Of a stretch of DNA of 64,000 nt, positions 1 to 12,129 are shown piece after piece. Positions within the stretch are counted from its first letter, which is position 1; every line of letters starts with the position of its first letter. The translations under genes were made by a program, and so were the position numbers. The stretch is from Sclerodactyla briareus (Eukaryota; Echinodermata; Holothuroidea; Dendrochirotida; Sclerodactylidae), in the NCBI GenBank assembly GCA_026419785.1, contig JAODTK010005568.1:124001-188000 (forward strand), written 5' to 3'. The notes beneath the pieces were generated by a model, which worked only from the letters and a program-made list of their open reading frames with translations, was not told where the DNA came from and did not search any database.

Positions 1-354
1 CAGATGCTTCTCCAATCAGTGATCAATGTGACCAAGTTTCATCATGATTGACCACACATGAAGGAAGTAGCAATTGAATGAATTGTAGACAAGACAGACA
101 GATAGACACTGTGATAGGCTGAGTTTTTGGGAAAAGGAGGGGGGGGGGTAGGATGAAGGTCCCAGGCCCATACTTTTTAAACGAACATACAAATGCATCT
201 CGGCTGCAGTGCTGTTGTCTAATAATTCTGAGAAAAACAGACAGCATAAATGTTCTCAAAACTGGGCTAATATACTGGCTGAATATACCCGCTGAAAAAT
301 ACATTCAATCGCAAATGTGATAGCACTGCATTATGGTAGCTGAACAGCAATTCA
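1..354. other. Unassigned left edge
   Basis: No gene, repeat family or structural signal is recognised here. It holds a G run near 138-148. The short open frames on the minus strand show no known motif. Confidence 0.4.
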
Positions 355-1481
355 GACAAAAATTTCTATAAATCACCCCCACTCTGTAAGATTCCCCCCC
401 CCCCCCCCAATTTGTTGCCAAAGGGGGGAAGTCCCCCACAAAATATAGATCATAGGGCCAACATGTCCTATACTCTCAGAAGGAATAAGGCTACACACTT
501 AATTTCACCTCGATCAGACCACCATTCTTGGACTTGTGTTTACAAAGTTCTCAGACTTTTAACTCTGCTGACCTAGATTACCTTTGAGGTGACCCCAAGA
601 CAATAGGGTCATTTCTCATGATGAGGAAACAAAATCAGTAGAGCTTCATCTAGCCAGGTGGGGTCCCCCGAGTTATCGTGTTACAAACCAAAAAATTGGC
701 AAAATATGGCTCTTGGCACAAATTTCTATTCTCGGACAAAAACTGACCCATGACCATAAACCAAATAACAACAGGGTTCCGGTACTCTCCATGGAAAAAG
801 CTACACACCAATTTCTTACCTAATAAGACCAACAATTATGGAATTATTGTGTTCACAAGGATTCTCCGGACTGACCTCGGTAGACCTCAGATTACACCTC
901 TGAGGTGATCCAAAACGATGAGGGGTCATGTACTCATATGGGGAACATCACAAACCAAGGTCTGAGTTCAATAGATCCAGTGTGGTCGAATTATGTGTTA
1001 CAAGCCAAATTGGCCGAATATGGATTTTTCGCAAATTTGCTATTTCCGACAAACTTCACCCCGACTGAAACCAGAATACACTAGGGTTCCTGTAATCTCC
1101 ATAAGAAAATCTACACACCAAATTTAAACTTGATCTGACAACCATATGGACTTAGCGTGTCTGCCAGCATTTTCCGACTTTGACCTCTGTGAAAATCAGT
1201 GACCTTTGACAATGACCAAAAGCGATAGGGGCATAGACTCTCAGGGGGAACAACATACCAATATACGCTTCATCCATCCAGTGGGGTCGAGGTAGTACAT
1301 GTTTACAAGCCAAAATAAATTGGCCAAATCATCTACTTTTTTCACCAAAATTTTCCCCTGACTTGAACAGAAACAGTAGAGTTAAGCATTCTTGTACTCC
1401 CCAGGAAAGCTATAACATAAAATTCATGTAATCATCAGGGGAAAACACATACCAAGTACGAGATTTCATCCATCAGGAAGG
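355..1481 (+). repeat. 320-base tandem repeat family, block 1
   Basis: At least three successive units share an ordered set of phrases: a 'tactcatnatggggaac' phrase (near 610, 929 and 1236), a 'gagcttcatccatccagg' phrase, a 'gtttacaagc' phrase, then 'tttcagactttgacct'. Spacing is about 307-319 bases. Units differ by many small indels. Related blocks lie at 2757, 22010, 29130 and, inverted, 34225. It has no coding capacity. The units end in TGACCT-type words. The block is interrupted at 1482 by a DNA transposon and resumes on the other side. Confidence 0.8.
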
Positions 1482-2756
1482 CCGCGAATTAAACAAGTTG
1501 GGAAGGGGCAAGGCAAGTTTTCTGAGGGCAATGCAAAAATTTGCCTTCGGTGCACATTCAAAAATGCAGGACCCAACGGCAATTTAGAACAATTTTTAGG
1601 GCAGCAAGGCATCTGAAAAAAAAGACAAGGGCAAGAAGGCCAAATGTGAAATTACCGCTAACTGTTTTATGGTGACCGTGTACTCTCTCATCCTTACACG
1701 TAACGTATAAGCCCGAGCTACAGTGTATTTTTATCGGTAGGGCGATTTCCGCTCGATTTGACAATGATTTTTCAAATCGTAATTAATTTACTTCTAGATA
1801 CTAAAATGAGGATCGTTTTTTATCTTTTCCATGAAAAAACAAATGTAGCTTTCTGGCAATATCATCATTCACGCGTATCATGTAGGCCTATGATTATTGC
1901 ATTAGAATGTGATGTGAAAAGTTTGTCGCGGCGAAGGAACTCTCGAGCACTAAAATCAGAACCGTATCACCTCAAATCCACACACCACACATTTACGAAC
2001 CGCCGCACATCGCTAGCTAGCGCTGTCCTGCATTCTGCCGCAAACCGGTTCGAACAGTTCAACAAACAGGTGCATAGGCAGTCATTTGCTCAGAAGTGAA
2101 TGTACATATGTGACTTACGTAGGCCGTCGCGGGGGCAGTCGTACTGCCGTTTTAATTATTAGTAATGTGTGCGCAGAGCGGGGCCGGACAGGACCTGGAT
2201 ACGTTCCTTATGACTTTATCTTATGATTCCACGTACAATTCCTACGACAGAAAATGTGTACATGATGGTTGAGGATAATCCGATTAATGGGCGATGCGGG
2301 CAAGATTCGATAGGCCTACGCGATGAATTGTACAGTACGGTGCGGTAAATAATAGCTCCATGGGTTGCGTAAGTAAGTTAAGTCTTACTTTCACTACGCA
2401 TCGTCCGGTACCATTGGGACAGACGCGAAATTATACGGATGTAGGTGCACAAACAAATACAATCAATGATATGAAAAGATAACTCCAATGCATAATTGAG
2501 TAAAAATTGAAAGCGGAAATTAAAGGACACTTTACACTGTAATGTGATCCATGGATGATTCACTGGAAACTTTCAGAAGTGGCTGTAGGGTATTATCGTA
2601 GGTTTGAGAGGGGGAGGGGACCGACGGCAATGAGCAAGTAGGGCACACGGGCCAGCACTCCGTCGGTGTGATGTGAGCTTGAAATGTGGGGCATCACGGC
2701 AATGGCAGGGCCCCGACGGCGATTGCCGTCAGTGCCATCGGTTAATTCGAGGCCTG
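1482..2756 (-). mobile_element. Non-autonomous DNA transposon, copy 1 (GGCCTCGAATT ends)
   Basis: This copy reads in reverse of two further copies at 5473 and 6703. Its ends are near-inverted: 'ggccgcgaattaa' at the left and 'ttaattcgaggcc' at the right. Shared internal marks include a CCGACGGC/GCCGTC-type hairpin near 2709-2737, a 'gataataccct' phrase (inverted here) near 2590 and a 'gataggcctac' phrase near 2310. It sits inside the 320-base repeat. The repeat halves on either side both carry a 'catca' word, consistent with a target duplication of about 8 bases. No transposase is recognised, so it is probably mobilised in trans. Superfamily is unknown; an 8-base duplication would fit hAT or Merlin. 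Confidence 0.7.
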
Positions 2757-3312
2757 CATCAAGTGGGTTGAGGTCATTGTGTCTACAAGCAAAATTTGCC
2801 AAAATATGCTTTTCACCAAAAAAAAACTCCACCTTCGACAGAAACCAAAAAAACAATTGGGTCCCTGTACGGCCCATAAAGAAAGCTATTTCACAACACA
2901 TTTCAACTTGACCTGTCAACAATTCTAGAATTAAGTAATATATCCTGTTCACAAGGTTTTCAGACTTTGCCTCAGATGACCTTTGAACTGAAACCAAAAA
3001 GGGGTTCATGTCCATACACTGAGTATTCACCAGGGGGGTTGAGGCCAAAATGGCTAAAATATCAACTTTCAAAATTTCCATTTTGACCAAGTGCTCCCCT
3101 GACCTAAAACCAAAAAACTTTTAGGGTTATGTACTCCCATAAAGACAGTTATCACCGCAATGTCAACTACTGTCCAACATGGACTTATCAATGTTACATG
3201 GATTTTCAGACTTTTTGACTTCAGTTGGACTCGAGTGGTAAAACCGACCTGACCCTAAAACAATATGGTTCAGGTACATTATTGGGGAACACACATTCAA
3301 GTATGAGCTTCA
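2757..3312 (+). repeat. 320-base tandem repeat family, block 1 continued
   Basis: The repeat resumes with 'gtgggttgaggtcattgtg' and 'ctacaagcaaaatttgcc', the second half of the unit broken at 1481. It runs through two more unit phases to 'tatgagcttcatct', where the next insertion begins. Confidence 0.75.
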
Positions 3313-5288
3313 TCTAAGGCTGCACGGTTCACCGGTAAACCGGAGAAATCCGGAGTGATCGGTTTCGGTTGACTCGTTTTGAAAAATATTTGCAAAAAAA
3401 AACGATAACCTTAACGTCGAAAAAAAAAACAAAACGGTCGCACGACGCCAACAGGCTAAAAACGAGTTATTGAAAAAAATCTGCACGCAATCCACGCTCG
3501 GTAGAGGTTCTGGCAGAGCCCTGAGGCTCTTTGAAACATTCATGGAATGATATGCCAACGCCCTTGACGCAAGAATAGTAACTCAATGGAATAGCACTGG
3601 GGAATGGAGTTATCGTACTTCCTGCAGCAATGAATCATAGTTGATATAATAGAAACTATCAATTTATGCTGTTGTCTCGTGGCCTTCCTGTTACTTACCA
3701 TCGTCATAAAGTACAAATATCCTAAATTATTGTTGCTAACTTTCACTCTTTCACCATTCCAGACAGGTAAGTGAATATAAAGTTATTTCTTGGTTGCATG
3801 TAGCCACGCCCCATTCAGTTGGACTGTTCCATGTATGACAAGGTGACAAACTCAAAAGAGTGGGTGATGTTGTAGCACTGTGTACTAAAGCTGACAGCTT
3901 TCTCATTGTGATCACCATTCAGCTGTTTAGGAATTAATATTACCTTAGCTACAAAACACCGGTACGTTTAAAAGCAAATATGGATTTTTCGCCCGATCCA
4001 AGCCGCCGCCGCGTAAATCGCAGCTCAATGCGCAACCTCGTTGGAAATTAAATGCCCACGGTGGTGCGAGCTGTTGTACTGATTATTTGCCAAATATACA
4101 GCGCACGGACATCGCAGAGCTGTGAAGTAATAATAAAACTGCTGCAAAGCATATGTTGATTGGCTTACTAGCCCAATGCTGTGCAATAGTTTCAGGACAT
4201 AGCCTGTTTGGAACACGTGGTCCATCTCATCCTACTTACTGTTCCACTAACATTCTGACAATGCATTTCCACTGAAATGTACAGTGCGGTACTCAACTAC
4301 CAAGTCCGCCACTCCTATTGATTTGGTCCAGGCCGCCGACAGCAAACCTTTTTAGCGCCACACAATTAACATACTGGATTTTCTAACTGACTCTGTGATC
4401 AAGGACTTGAATTATTAGCGAAAATTCTCGTTTTTTTGTCGATCACTTCGATCCGCGATTAATGGCCAATGGATTTCGACCTCTTGGGGGCATAAATTAA
4501 TGAACGAATTATGTGAATAATGGGCAATTGATTTGAAAGAAAAAATATTAATACATAAAGGTTTAGTTCAGATCTGGTGGGTTTTAGGGATGATTTAGAC
4601 TTTGCAATGCTCTTCAGGTCTCTTGCTAAAATAATACAGTTAGTTTTGGGCTTTGGGTCACCGGTAATTGCACAAGCGATCTGTTTGTACGTGCATGCAC
4701 GACAGGCGTACATACATAGGTACGTGTGGAAAGACATGAGTATAGTTTTTTTTCTGCAAGTTGCATGTCGAATAAAGAGCAAGCACGTGTGTGGTAGGAG
4801 GGCTCCGTGCAGGTTTATTTGCAATTATCTGTTCATTCCCCCATATTCTAATGGAACAGTCTGAATTGAGTGAGAAGATGGTCCTGTATTTACACAGCTG
4901 AAATAGTGTAATGGCATTAAATGACTATGGAGGGGATAACAATGAGGGATTTATCACTAAGGAATTGAAAATAGATGGAAGTCCGGAAACCCATGATATC
5001 AGATCCGCGACTTGTTTCGTAGATTGTTTTATTAGAATTACAATTCAGTACTAACACAATAATGATAAGTGATATACATATTTTGAAATCGCAACAGCGT
5101 GTCTTATGCGCCTGAAGTAACACTCGCTCTCGGGCGGACCGGTGTTTGGGGGGGTTCAAGGAAACGTAAGTCACCTTGGAGCCAAATACCTATTGTGAAA
5201 CGGCACGTCAAAACCGAAAAAAACGGTTGGGACTCGGTTAGGAAAATCGGAAAACGAACGATTGTGATCAGGAACTAACGTGCAGCCT
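3313..5288. mobile_element. hAT-like non-autonomous element nested in the 320-base repeat
   Basis: The left end reads 'aaggctgcacg' and the right end 'cgtgcagcctt', an 11-base perfect terminal inverted repeat of the ggCTGCACG type common in hAT elements. The 320-base repeat is split exactly here: it stops at 'gagcttcatct' and resumes after 5288 with 'agctttcaag', then 'ggttggggtcgag'. The two flanks look like an imperfect 8-base target duplication. The 2-kb interior contains AT-rich DNA and short open frames with no visible hAT catalytic or dimerisation motif. The element is probably non-autonomous or decayed. The hAT assignment rests on end sequence and duplication length only. Confidence 0.65.
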
Positions 5289-5345
5289 TAGCTTTCAAGC
5301 AACACAGGTTGGGGTCGAGTTGAGAGTTATCTTGTTTACAAGCTG
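5289..5345 (+). repeat. 320-base repeat remnant after the hAT-like insertion
   Basis: 'ggttggggtcgag', 'gagttatcttgtttacaagc' continue the unit interrupted at 3312. This shows that the insertion was into a pre-existing repeat. Confidence 0.75.
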
Positions 5346-5472
5346 GGCTTCATACATAGGCAACACCACAGACGCAACGGCATACATGAATAGATTCTTT
5401 TGCCTTCATCGGAAGAATCAATGAAATCTTTGGCATGCCAAGGAGATGTATTTTATCCAAGTGGTAAAGCAG

Positions 5473-6702
5473 GCCTCGAATTAACCGACGGGCAAATACC
5501 TCGGGATGCCTTGCCAATTGCGTGATGCCCTCAAATTCAAGCTGCACGGACGCGTGACTCCGTGCCCTAATGCCCATTGCCCGTCCGTGACTCCCCCTCT
5601 CAAAACTACCGATAATACCCTACAGCAATTTCTAAAAGTTTACTTGAATTATCAGGCCCATACATTGTAAAAAGTTCATGGAATTTCCGCATTCATTTTT
5701 ACCTCAAATTCTGCATGGATTAGTCCTTTCATTCTTTGTATTTTACTGTGTGTGTGCACGTAACATCCGTATATCAGTGTATGTCCAATGGGACCGTACT
5801 ATTGCGTGTGTGAAAGTAAAAAAATTGATATGACTACACCCAACCATGAAGCTATTATATTAACCGCAACCATACTGTACAATTCATTGCATAGGCCTAT
5901 CGAATCTTGCCCCGCATACACATTAATCGGGAGTATTGCAACCATGTAAGGTACTACATTTTCTGTAGTAGATTGGTACGTGGAATCATAGATAAAGGCA
6001 TAATTAACTTTAACCCAGGCCTGGCCGGCCACGCGCTGCCAACACATTACATAATAATTAAAAACGGCCGGTACGGATGCACCGCGACGGCCTACGTAAG
6101 TCCATAATTGACATTCACTCTGAGCTAATACTGCTAGCTATATGAATTGCCGGCTGCGCACATGGTGGTGAATGGTTCGAACCGTTTGACGGCCAGGCAT
6201 GGCAGGACAGCGCCAGCGGATGTGCGGCGGGTGTATGTGTGTGTGTGGATTGAGGTGATACGGTTTGATTTTAGTTGCTCGCGAGTCCTTGCAGCGACCA
6301 AACTTTTTTCACATCACAATTTATAAATTGCATCAGTAGTCCTACATGAGACGCGTGAATGAATTATATTGCCAGAAAGCTACATTTGTTTTTTCCGGAA
6401 TATAAAAAACGACTCATTTGAGGATATAGAGTAAAATTATACGAGAGTTGAAAAATAGGTCAAAAATCGACGGTTGACCGACCGAAAGAATTACAATGGA
6501 GCTGTTATAACGTTAGTAGTATGTATGTGGAGAGGAGTTACACCCCCCCCCCCCCCCGGTCACAATGAAAATTTTGCTGTGTCTCCTCCGCGCCACATGT
6601 TTTCAAATCACACTGTGTCCCATTCTTGCCTTGTCTTTTTTTCAGATTGCAGCTGATCTGGCCCTTAAAAAATTGTTTGATTACAAGTTGACATGGTTCA
6701 GG
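5473..6702 (+). mobile_element. Non-autonomous DNA transposon, copy 2
   Basis: Starts 'aggcctcgaattaaccgac' and runs as the reverse complement of copy 1. Shared order: 'gatgccctcaaattc', 'actaccgataataccct', 'gcataggcctatcgaat', 'gcctacgtaag', 'ggttcgaacc', 'gattgaggtgatacgg'. It ends against copy 3 at about 6702 with no recognisable spacer, so copies 2 and 3 form a head-to-tail pair. A C run lies at 6542-6557. The right terminal sequence is degraded relative to copy 3. No transposase frame was found. Confidence 0.65.
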
Positions 6703-8240
6703 GCCTGAATTAATGGGAACGGCACCGACGGCAAATCGCCGTCGGTGCCCTGCAATTGCCGTGTGATGCCCTCAAATTTCAATGCTTCCTACGGACGCGC
6801 AAGTGATGCCGGCGCCCAATGCGTCATTGCCGATCGGAATGCCCTCCCACGGCTCTCCAAAAAACTAGCGATAATACCCTATCCACAACGCAAGTCTGGA
6901 CCGTTTCCATGAATATCAGGCCCATTACATGTATAAAGTGTCATGAATTCCGCATTTTCATTTTTACTCAATCTGCATGGAGTAGTCCTTTCATTCATTG
7001 TATTGTATTGTTTGTGCACCATACATTCGTATATCTAATGGGGACCGTTTACATTGGGTTCGTGAGTAAAAATTTGACTGCGTTAAGCACCATGAAACTT
7101 ATTATATTAACGCACCGCACTGCTACATTAATCGCGTAGGCCTATCGAATTTAGTGCTCGACGCCATTAATCGGATTATATTCGCCATCAGTACTCATTT
7201 CTGTTGTAGAATTGGTACTGGATCAATAGATAAAGTGCATAATTACGTTTTGAACCCAGGGGCCTGGCCGGCCCCCGCGTGCCACCATAATAATAATTAA
7301 AACGGCAGTACGGAAATGCACGCGAGGCTACATAAGTAACGTAATTGTACATTCACTTCTGAGCTTATTACTGCATTAGTATATGCATTGCAGGTGGTTG
7401 CGCACTGGTTGTTGAACTGGTTCGAACCGGTTGCGGCAAGCATGCAGGGACAGGACAGTCGTCCAGCGATGGCGGGTAGGGCTCGCGCTATGACAGCACT
7501 ATCTACTGTCGCTGGCGACGCTTGCGGGTTGACCCATCCTTGTTCGCAGACTAGCTTTCTCTTTTGCTCTCTCTTCACCGCCATCAGTCTTCGATTATCT
7601 CTTGCACTAGCCACTACCCTAGCATCCGCCACTGCAGCTCCACGTATAGCCACAGTGGCCGACCTTCCTGCGCGCAGCGACAAAAAAACTATAGGGTCAG
7701 CTCCATTTATAAATTCGCAACTTATATCAGTAGTCCTCATGATAGCGGGTGACGGAATTATATTACCGCAAGCACCTTTGGTTTTTCATGGATACATAAT
7801 AAAAGACGATTCATTTGCGTATCTAGAGTAAATGACTTCCGAGTTGAAAAATCATTGTCAAAATACGAGCGGCTTGATTCGACCGACTAGAATACACTGG
7901 AGCTCGCTTTATAACGTTACGTAGTATGAGAGAGACGTACGCGGTTCACAATATAAAAACAATTTCGGTAATTTTCAAACATTTTGCCTTCTTCCCTTGT
8001 ATTTTTGCACATGCCTTGCTGCCCGTAAAAAAGGGTTCTAAATTGCTTGGTTGCCCGTCATTTTGAAATGTAACCGGACGGCAAGTTTTGCATTGCCCTC
8101 AGAAAATTGCCTTGCCCCTTCCACCTTCAATTCGAGCCTGGCTTGGTGCCCTGCCATTTTGTATGTAACCAAAGGCAATTCTTACATTGCCCTCAGAAAA
8201 ATTGCCTTGCCCCTTCCAACTTTTATTCGAGGCCTGGGCT
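6703..8240 (+). mobile_element. Non-autonomous DNA transposon, copy 3 (longest)
   Basis: Starts 'gggcctgaattaatggg' and ends near 8230 with 'attcgaggcctgg', an inverted pair of ends. A perfect 12-base-arm hairpin (GGCACCGACGGC / GCCGTCGGTGCC) spans 6721-6749. Relative to copy 2 it carries about 190 extra bases around 7480-7690. Near its right end, a segment of about 95 bases with 'gccctcagaaaattgcc' is duplicated (about 8040-8135 and 8140-8235). Overlapping 147-codon frames on both strands (7297-7740 minus, 7388-7831 plus) match no protein family and are not conserved in the other copies, so I do not call them genes. Confidence 0.65.
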
Positions 8241-8818
8241 AGGTATGTATGTAGTCCCACATATGGTATTCTTTGAACGCCTGTTTTACGTTTATGAAAC
8301 GTAACTACTTCGTACGGGAAATCTCACATAGTGCTTAAGACACTAGTATTCAAAGAATTGGATGGATCACACTAGTATTCAAAAATTCTGTGAAGTGCCT
8401 TGCTAGCTGATTGTGGACAGCAACAATGATCCGTGGGGGGGGCCCCAGTTTTTACAAAAAAACTTGTTTGTGTTTTTTTTTTTTTTTTTTTTTTTAAAAA
8501 CCCCCCCCACAAAAAAATGGTTCAGGGACCAATGCCTGGCGAGGAATCCCGGTAGTGTCGCCATGGTGAACGGCTGTTGTTCGGGTAATTTAACGCTGAA
8601 ATTATAATAATGGAATATGAAAATATTGTATAACATAACATAAGAATTTCAACTTGAAGTTGAAGATGACCTTCAAACACTGGATGGAAAAGGGTGGTCT
8701 TGTGTGAAGCCTGAAGGGGTGCCGTGGAATATGGTAGGCCAAGACAAATCGGTAGGGCAAAATACTGGATACCGATATCCCCAAGTCTGCCAATATCGGC
8801 CGATACAGGTTAATACCG
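8241..8818. other. Unassigned spacer with short direct repeat and T-run hairpin
   Basis: The phrase 'cactagtattcaaa' occurs twice within 45 bases near 8341-8386. At 8430-8515 a G run, 'cagtttttaca', a T run and 'taaaaacccccccc' form an imperfect hairpin rich in homopolymers. No gene is seen. Confidence 0.4.
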
Positions 8819-9681
8819 ATATAGGCCACCGCCACCACGATTAAAACCATAGGTCAAATTTAACACTAGGCCTCCGGTGAGGACAGTACGAGTCAAATGT
8901 TAGGGAACCGATTGTGAACTGCCTGACATTTCTCGTTGAAAAATAAAAATTGAAGCCTAAGTTAGCCTAACCCTAGCCGATTTCTACTAGAAAATAACCT
9001 TATTTAAAACATCCCGACTTAAAAAATTAAAAAAAATACTTGACTTTCGTTGATTTCCATGAATTTTCACCACAATATGGAAGTAGCACGCTTGTCGATG
9101 GTAGTGCTGCTAGAAGTTCACAACAGCGTTTCATTCGTACGCGCCGCGCAGCCAGTCAAGTCGACGATTAACCATGTGTCAATCACGGCAATCATGCATT
9201 TGGATATTTAACACAACAACGGAATTTGTATTCCAGGAAAAGAAACAATCAGTGCCGCTGTCAACACGCCAAAACAGTAACTTGTTTTTCGGATACTTCC
9301 GTGTGGGGCTATTAGCCTGTTAGCCACGCCCACAAGTTGTTCATTTGGGCCCGCGGAACAAAGAAACGACTGGTTGTAACGTCAAGTAAACCGACGGTGC
9401 TCCTTCGTTTGTGTGTAGTAGTACGACCGGATTGTGGTGAAAATCATGGAAATCAACGGTAAAGTCAAGAATTTGTAAGTTTTTTAAGCGGATGTCTAAA
9501 TAAGGGTATTTCCTAGGAGAAATCGATAGGGATAGGCTGACTGAGCTGTCATTTCATTTTTCAAACGAGAAATGTAAGGGCCAGTTCAGCAGTCGTGTTC
9601 CCTCACATTGACTTTCTACGGTACACCGGTCGGCACTAGTGTTAAATGACCCTATGGTTATTGTTGTGGGGGGCCTATACT
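8819..9681. mobile_element. Inverted-repeat element with arms of about 250 bases
   Basis: The left arm (8819-9077) and right arm (9431-9681) are clear reverse complements with indels. Matching pairs include 'accataggtca' with 'tgaccctatggt', 'taacactag' with 'ctagtgtta', 'catttctcgtt' with 'aacgagaaatg', 'ccttattt' with 'aaataagg', and 'gttgatttccatga' with 'tcatggaaatcaac'. The loop is about 350 bases with no recognisable protein. Both outer edges carry a 'tataggcc' word in inverted sense. This is the structure of a long-TIR MITE or foldback element. I cannot name the superfamily. Confidence 0.7.
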
Positions 9682-11089
9682 GGCGACGAACAATCAGTCG
9701 GTCACAAACTGTCAGGACTTCTCAAGTGTTTAGGCATGAGTATGGCCAATGAAGAATCATGATACTGACGACTTATGATACACTCCACTATACTGGTTAC
9801 GACACTCGGGCTCAACACTGGCAGTAAGGTCATGCCCTGAGTATCTGCTATACTGTGGAATCGGCCAAAGCCTACGGGCCCTATCATAAAACTGGCCTCG
9901 GCCTAAGCCCTAGGCCAGGGCTAAATTGTAGGCTAAGTTAACGTTGACGTCGTGGATGGACGACAATTGCAAACAAATGTTATGTATTTGTACTGGCATA
10001 CTAGGGAGTCAGGGTTCTCGTGGAAAATATAAAGTCAATGTCTCGACGACGACGAGGTCGTTGGTTGCAGATCATGCAGTGGATTGAGTAGATGAGCTGG
10101 CAGTACAAGCTATACGTTCGCAATTTAATCTCCACGTGAGACTTTACGTGAAGGATATGATCAACTGCAACCACTTCAGACGTTATATGAGAATCTCGTA
10201 CGTTCACACGTTGTCATCGACATTTTGATTCCTGTTTTTTCTGGAACCTCTTTTCTTCGATTCCCCTTGCTCTATTTATATTCTTCTCTTTCTTTTGAGT
10301 ATTACAAACCACCGAGCAATCTCGATGAGTAGTTCTTATGCAGTTTCTTTTTATCTTATGATTTTCATTTTTTCTACAGTCAGCGCAAAACATATTTGAA
10401 CACTCGCGCCGCGCCAGAGATCATCCACAATAGTTAAGCCCGTTAACGGACAAACTTCAGAAGCCTCGGATACACAAGGTCATATTGGGAGAGAAAAACT
10501 GTATCTAAGTTCTAACCCCACTTCACAATTCGATGTTCCTATTGGAGTTATTGGCCCTCAAAGTTTGGGCCATCAAGCAGAGAAATTTGGGAGAATCCCA
10601 TTTGTGCAATAAATAACGCATGACGTCAGTCACGTCACACATGGCAACACAGGAAATTATAATGTTTGTTTTGATTGGTCATTTTGTTGAATAAGTCATA
10701 TTTACACCAGAATTTATGTTGTCCTTCTCTCACCAAAGTAACCATCACCACCTAACCACCCACTTACAGCAATCCTCCCCATAGACTAATGCTTTTCGAA
10801 GTGAATTGGTGTTTGAATTTCAATAGAAAAAAAGAATGTTGCAGGGTTGTTGCACGTATACACATCATTATTGCATGGAGGGATCAGGCATTTTGATCCT
10901 GCGCAATACACATGCTTCAACAATACACAACCTCAAATGACTATAACTCCGTAACGGGCAAAGTCTATGAACTTCGGTTTTTACCGAACGCATTCAATTT
11001 AATCAGTTTATTTCAGTTTTGCCACTATCTTAAATTAGCCTTTTTATAATTCACCCTGCAGTTGCCTTTATATCAGGCGCTATTATATT
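9682..11089. other. Unassigned 1.4 kb
   Basis: AT-rich intergenic-looking sequence. Short frames (for example 10001-10207 minus) carry no motif I recognise. No tandem or inverted structure stands out. Confidence 0.4.
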
Positions 11090-11235
11090 ACATGCGCCAG
11101 GAGAGGTCATCCCGGCCAATCTGGGGGTTGCGCACCAAACTATATTGTACGCTCCGCTCGCGAACCGAGGATGGCGATCCGCTTAGGTAGTACTCTTGCG
11201 CCTCACCCCAGAAGATGCATGCGCCCCCATGTGAC
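11090..11235 (+). repeat. Dispersed repeat E, partial copy
   Basis: Shares 'cccggccaatctgggg', 'gctccgctcgcg' and 'gcgatccgcttaggtagt' with the copies at 12130 and 13070. An inverted relative ('gagcggagcgcc') appears near 26701. Only about 140 bases are recognisable here. Confidence 0.4.
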
Positions 11236-11239
11236 CCCC

Positions 11240-11425
11240 GGGTAATAGGAGGAAAAAAAAAACGGGGAGAAAGAAGAAAAGGAGAGAAAGGGGGAACATA
11301 GAGGGAAGAGTGTAGAGGAAAGAGGGGAGGAGAAGAAGAAAGAGAGTAGTAAGAAGGAAAAGGGAGAGGTAGTGAGACAGAGGGGAAGAGTGGTGAAGAG
11401 AAACAAGGAACTGGAAGGAGCCGTC
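11240..11425. repeat. Purine-only tract (about 185 bases)
   Basis: The plus strand is almost pure A and G, with irregular GGAAA/GAGAA words and scarcely any pyrimidine. Such tracts can form triplex DNA. The apparent frames through it on the minus strand are low-complexity Leu/Phe/Ser and are not genes. Shorter tracts of the same kind are at 12640-12712 and 18608-18708. Confidence 0.7.
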
Positions 11426-12129
11426 GGCCCAGGGTGAATCATAACGCAAATGAATCATGTCGAAAAATGTTCTCACAATTTTAGCAATAGCCCGTCCAAG
11501 TTCCCCCTCGCTAGTCCAATCAGTGTTACATCATCAGCTTCCAGCATCTAGGATTATAGCATTTTGGATCGAGGCCAGTAGTCTCCCCCCCCCCCTCCTC
11601 CTCCACCCACTGCAAACGTATCCGGCTCTGCGTGGTCAGCTCCCTTCCCAGAATTGCGCGTAATTTTCGCGCCGCGCCAAAAAAAAAAAACTGGCTCGCC
11701 ACTAGACTGGATCCAGCTTTCGCGATCTGAGTGGCATATTTCTCTCAAAACGTTCTCAAAGATCCATGCCAACCTATACGGTTGGGCTCGGTTTAGGTAC
11801 TCGGCAAAACTACCCCCCCCCCCACATTTCACAACGTGGTGTGTACATTGAGTCACATATTATCACTTTGTCGGTCGGATATCAATGACTGAAATGAAGA
11901 GGGTTGGGTTCCTAGCCCCACCTGTTTACGTAAATCGTTTAAACTTGCAGTGGGTCTTAGTATTTATTTCGTATTCACTTACTGACATATTCTTCCACAA
12001 GAATGAGAGGCCGTTGCTGCTGCACTGCAATAATTAACTACGTATATCCTGCAGATTGACAACTTTTCCATATTCTTCCCTCCCTAAAATTGAACATCCA
12101 GTTGTCCGCAATTGAGCCCCACAGACGGT
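11426..12129. other. Unassigned, with C runs
   Basis: C runs at about 11581-11591 and 11814-11823, and an A run near 11680. No coding signal is recognised. Confidence 0.35.

Noticed and set aside
7297-7831. Overlapping 147-codon frames on both strands of transposon copy 3
   Set aside because: Not open in copies 1 and 2, no known domain, and mutual antisense overlap in GC-richer DNA.
11183-11476. Leu/Phe/Ser-rich minus frames
   Set aside because: Antisense of a purine tract; low complexity.
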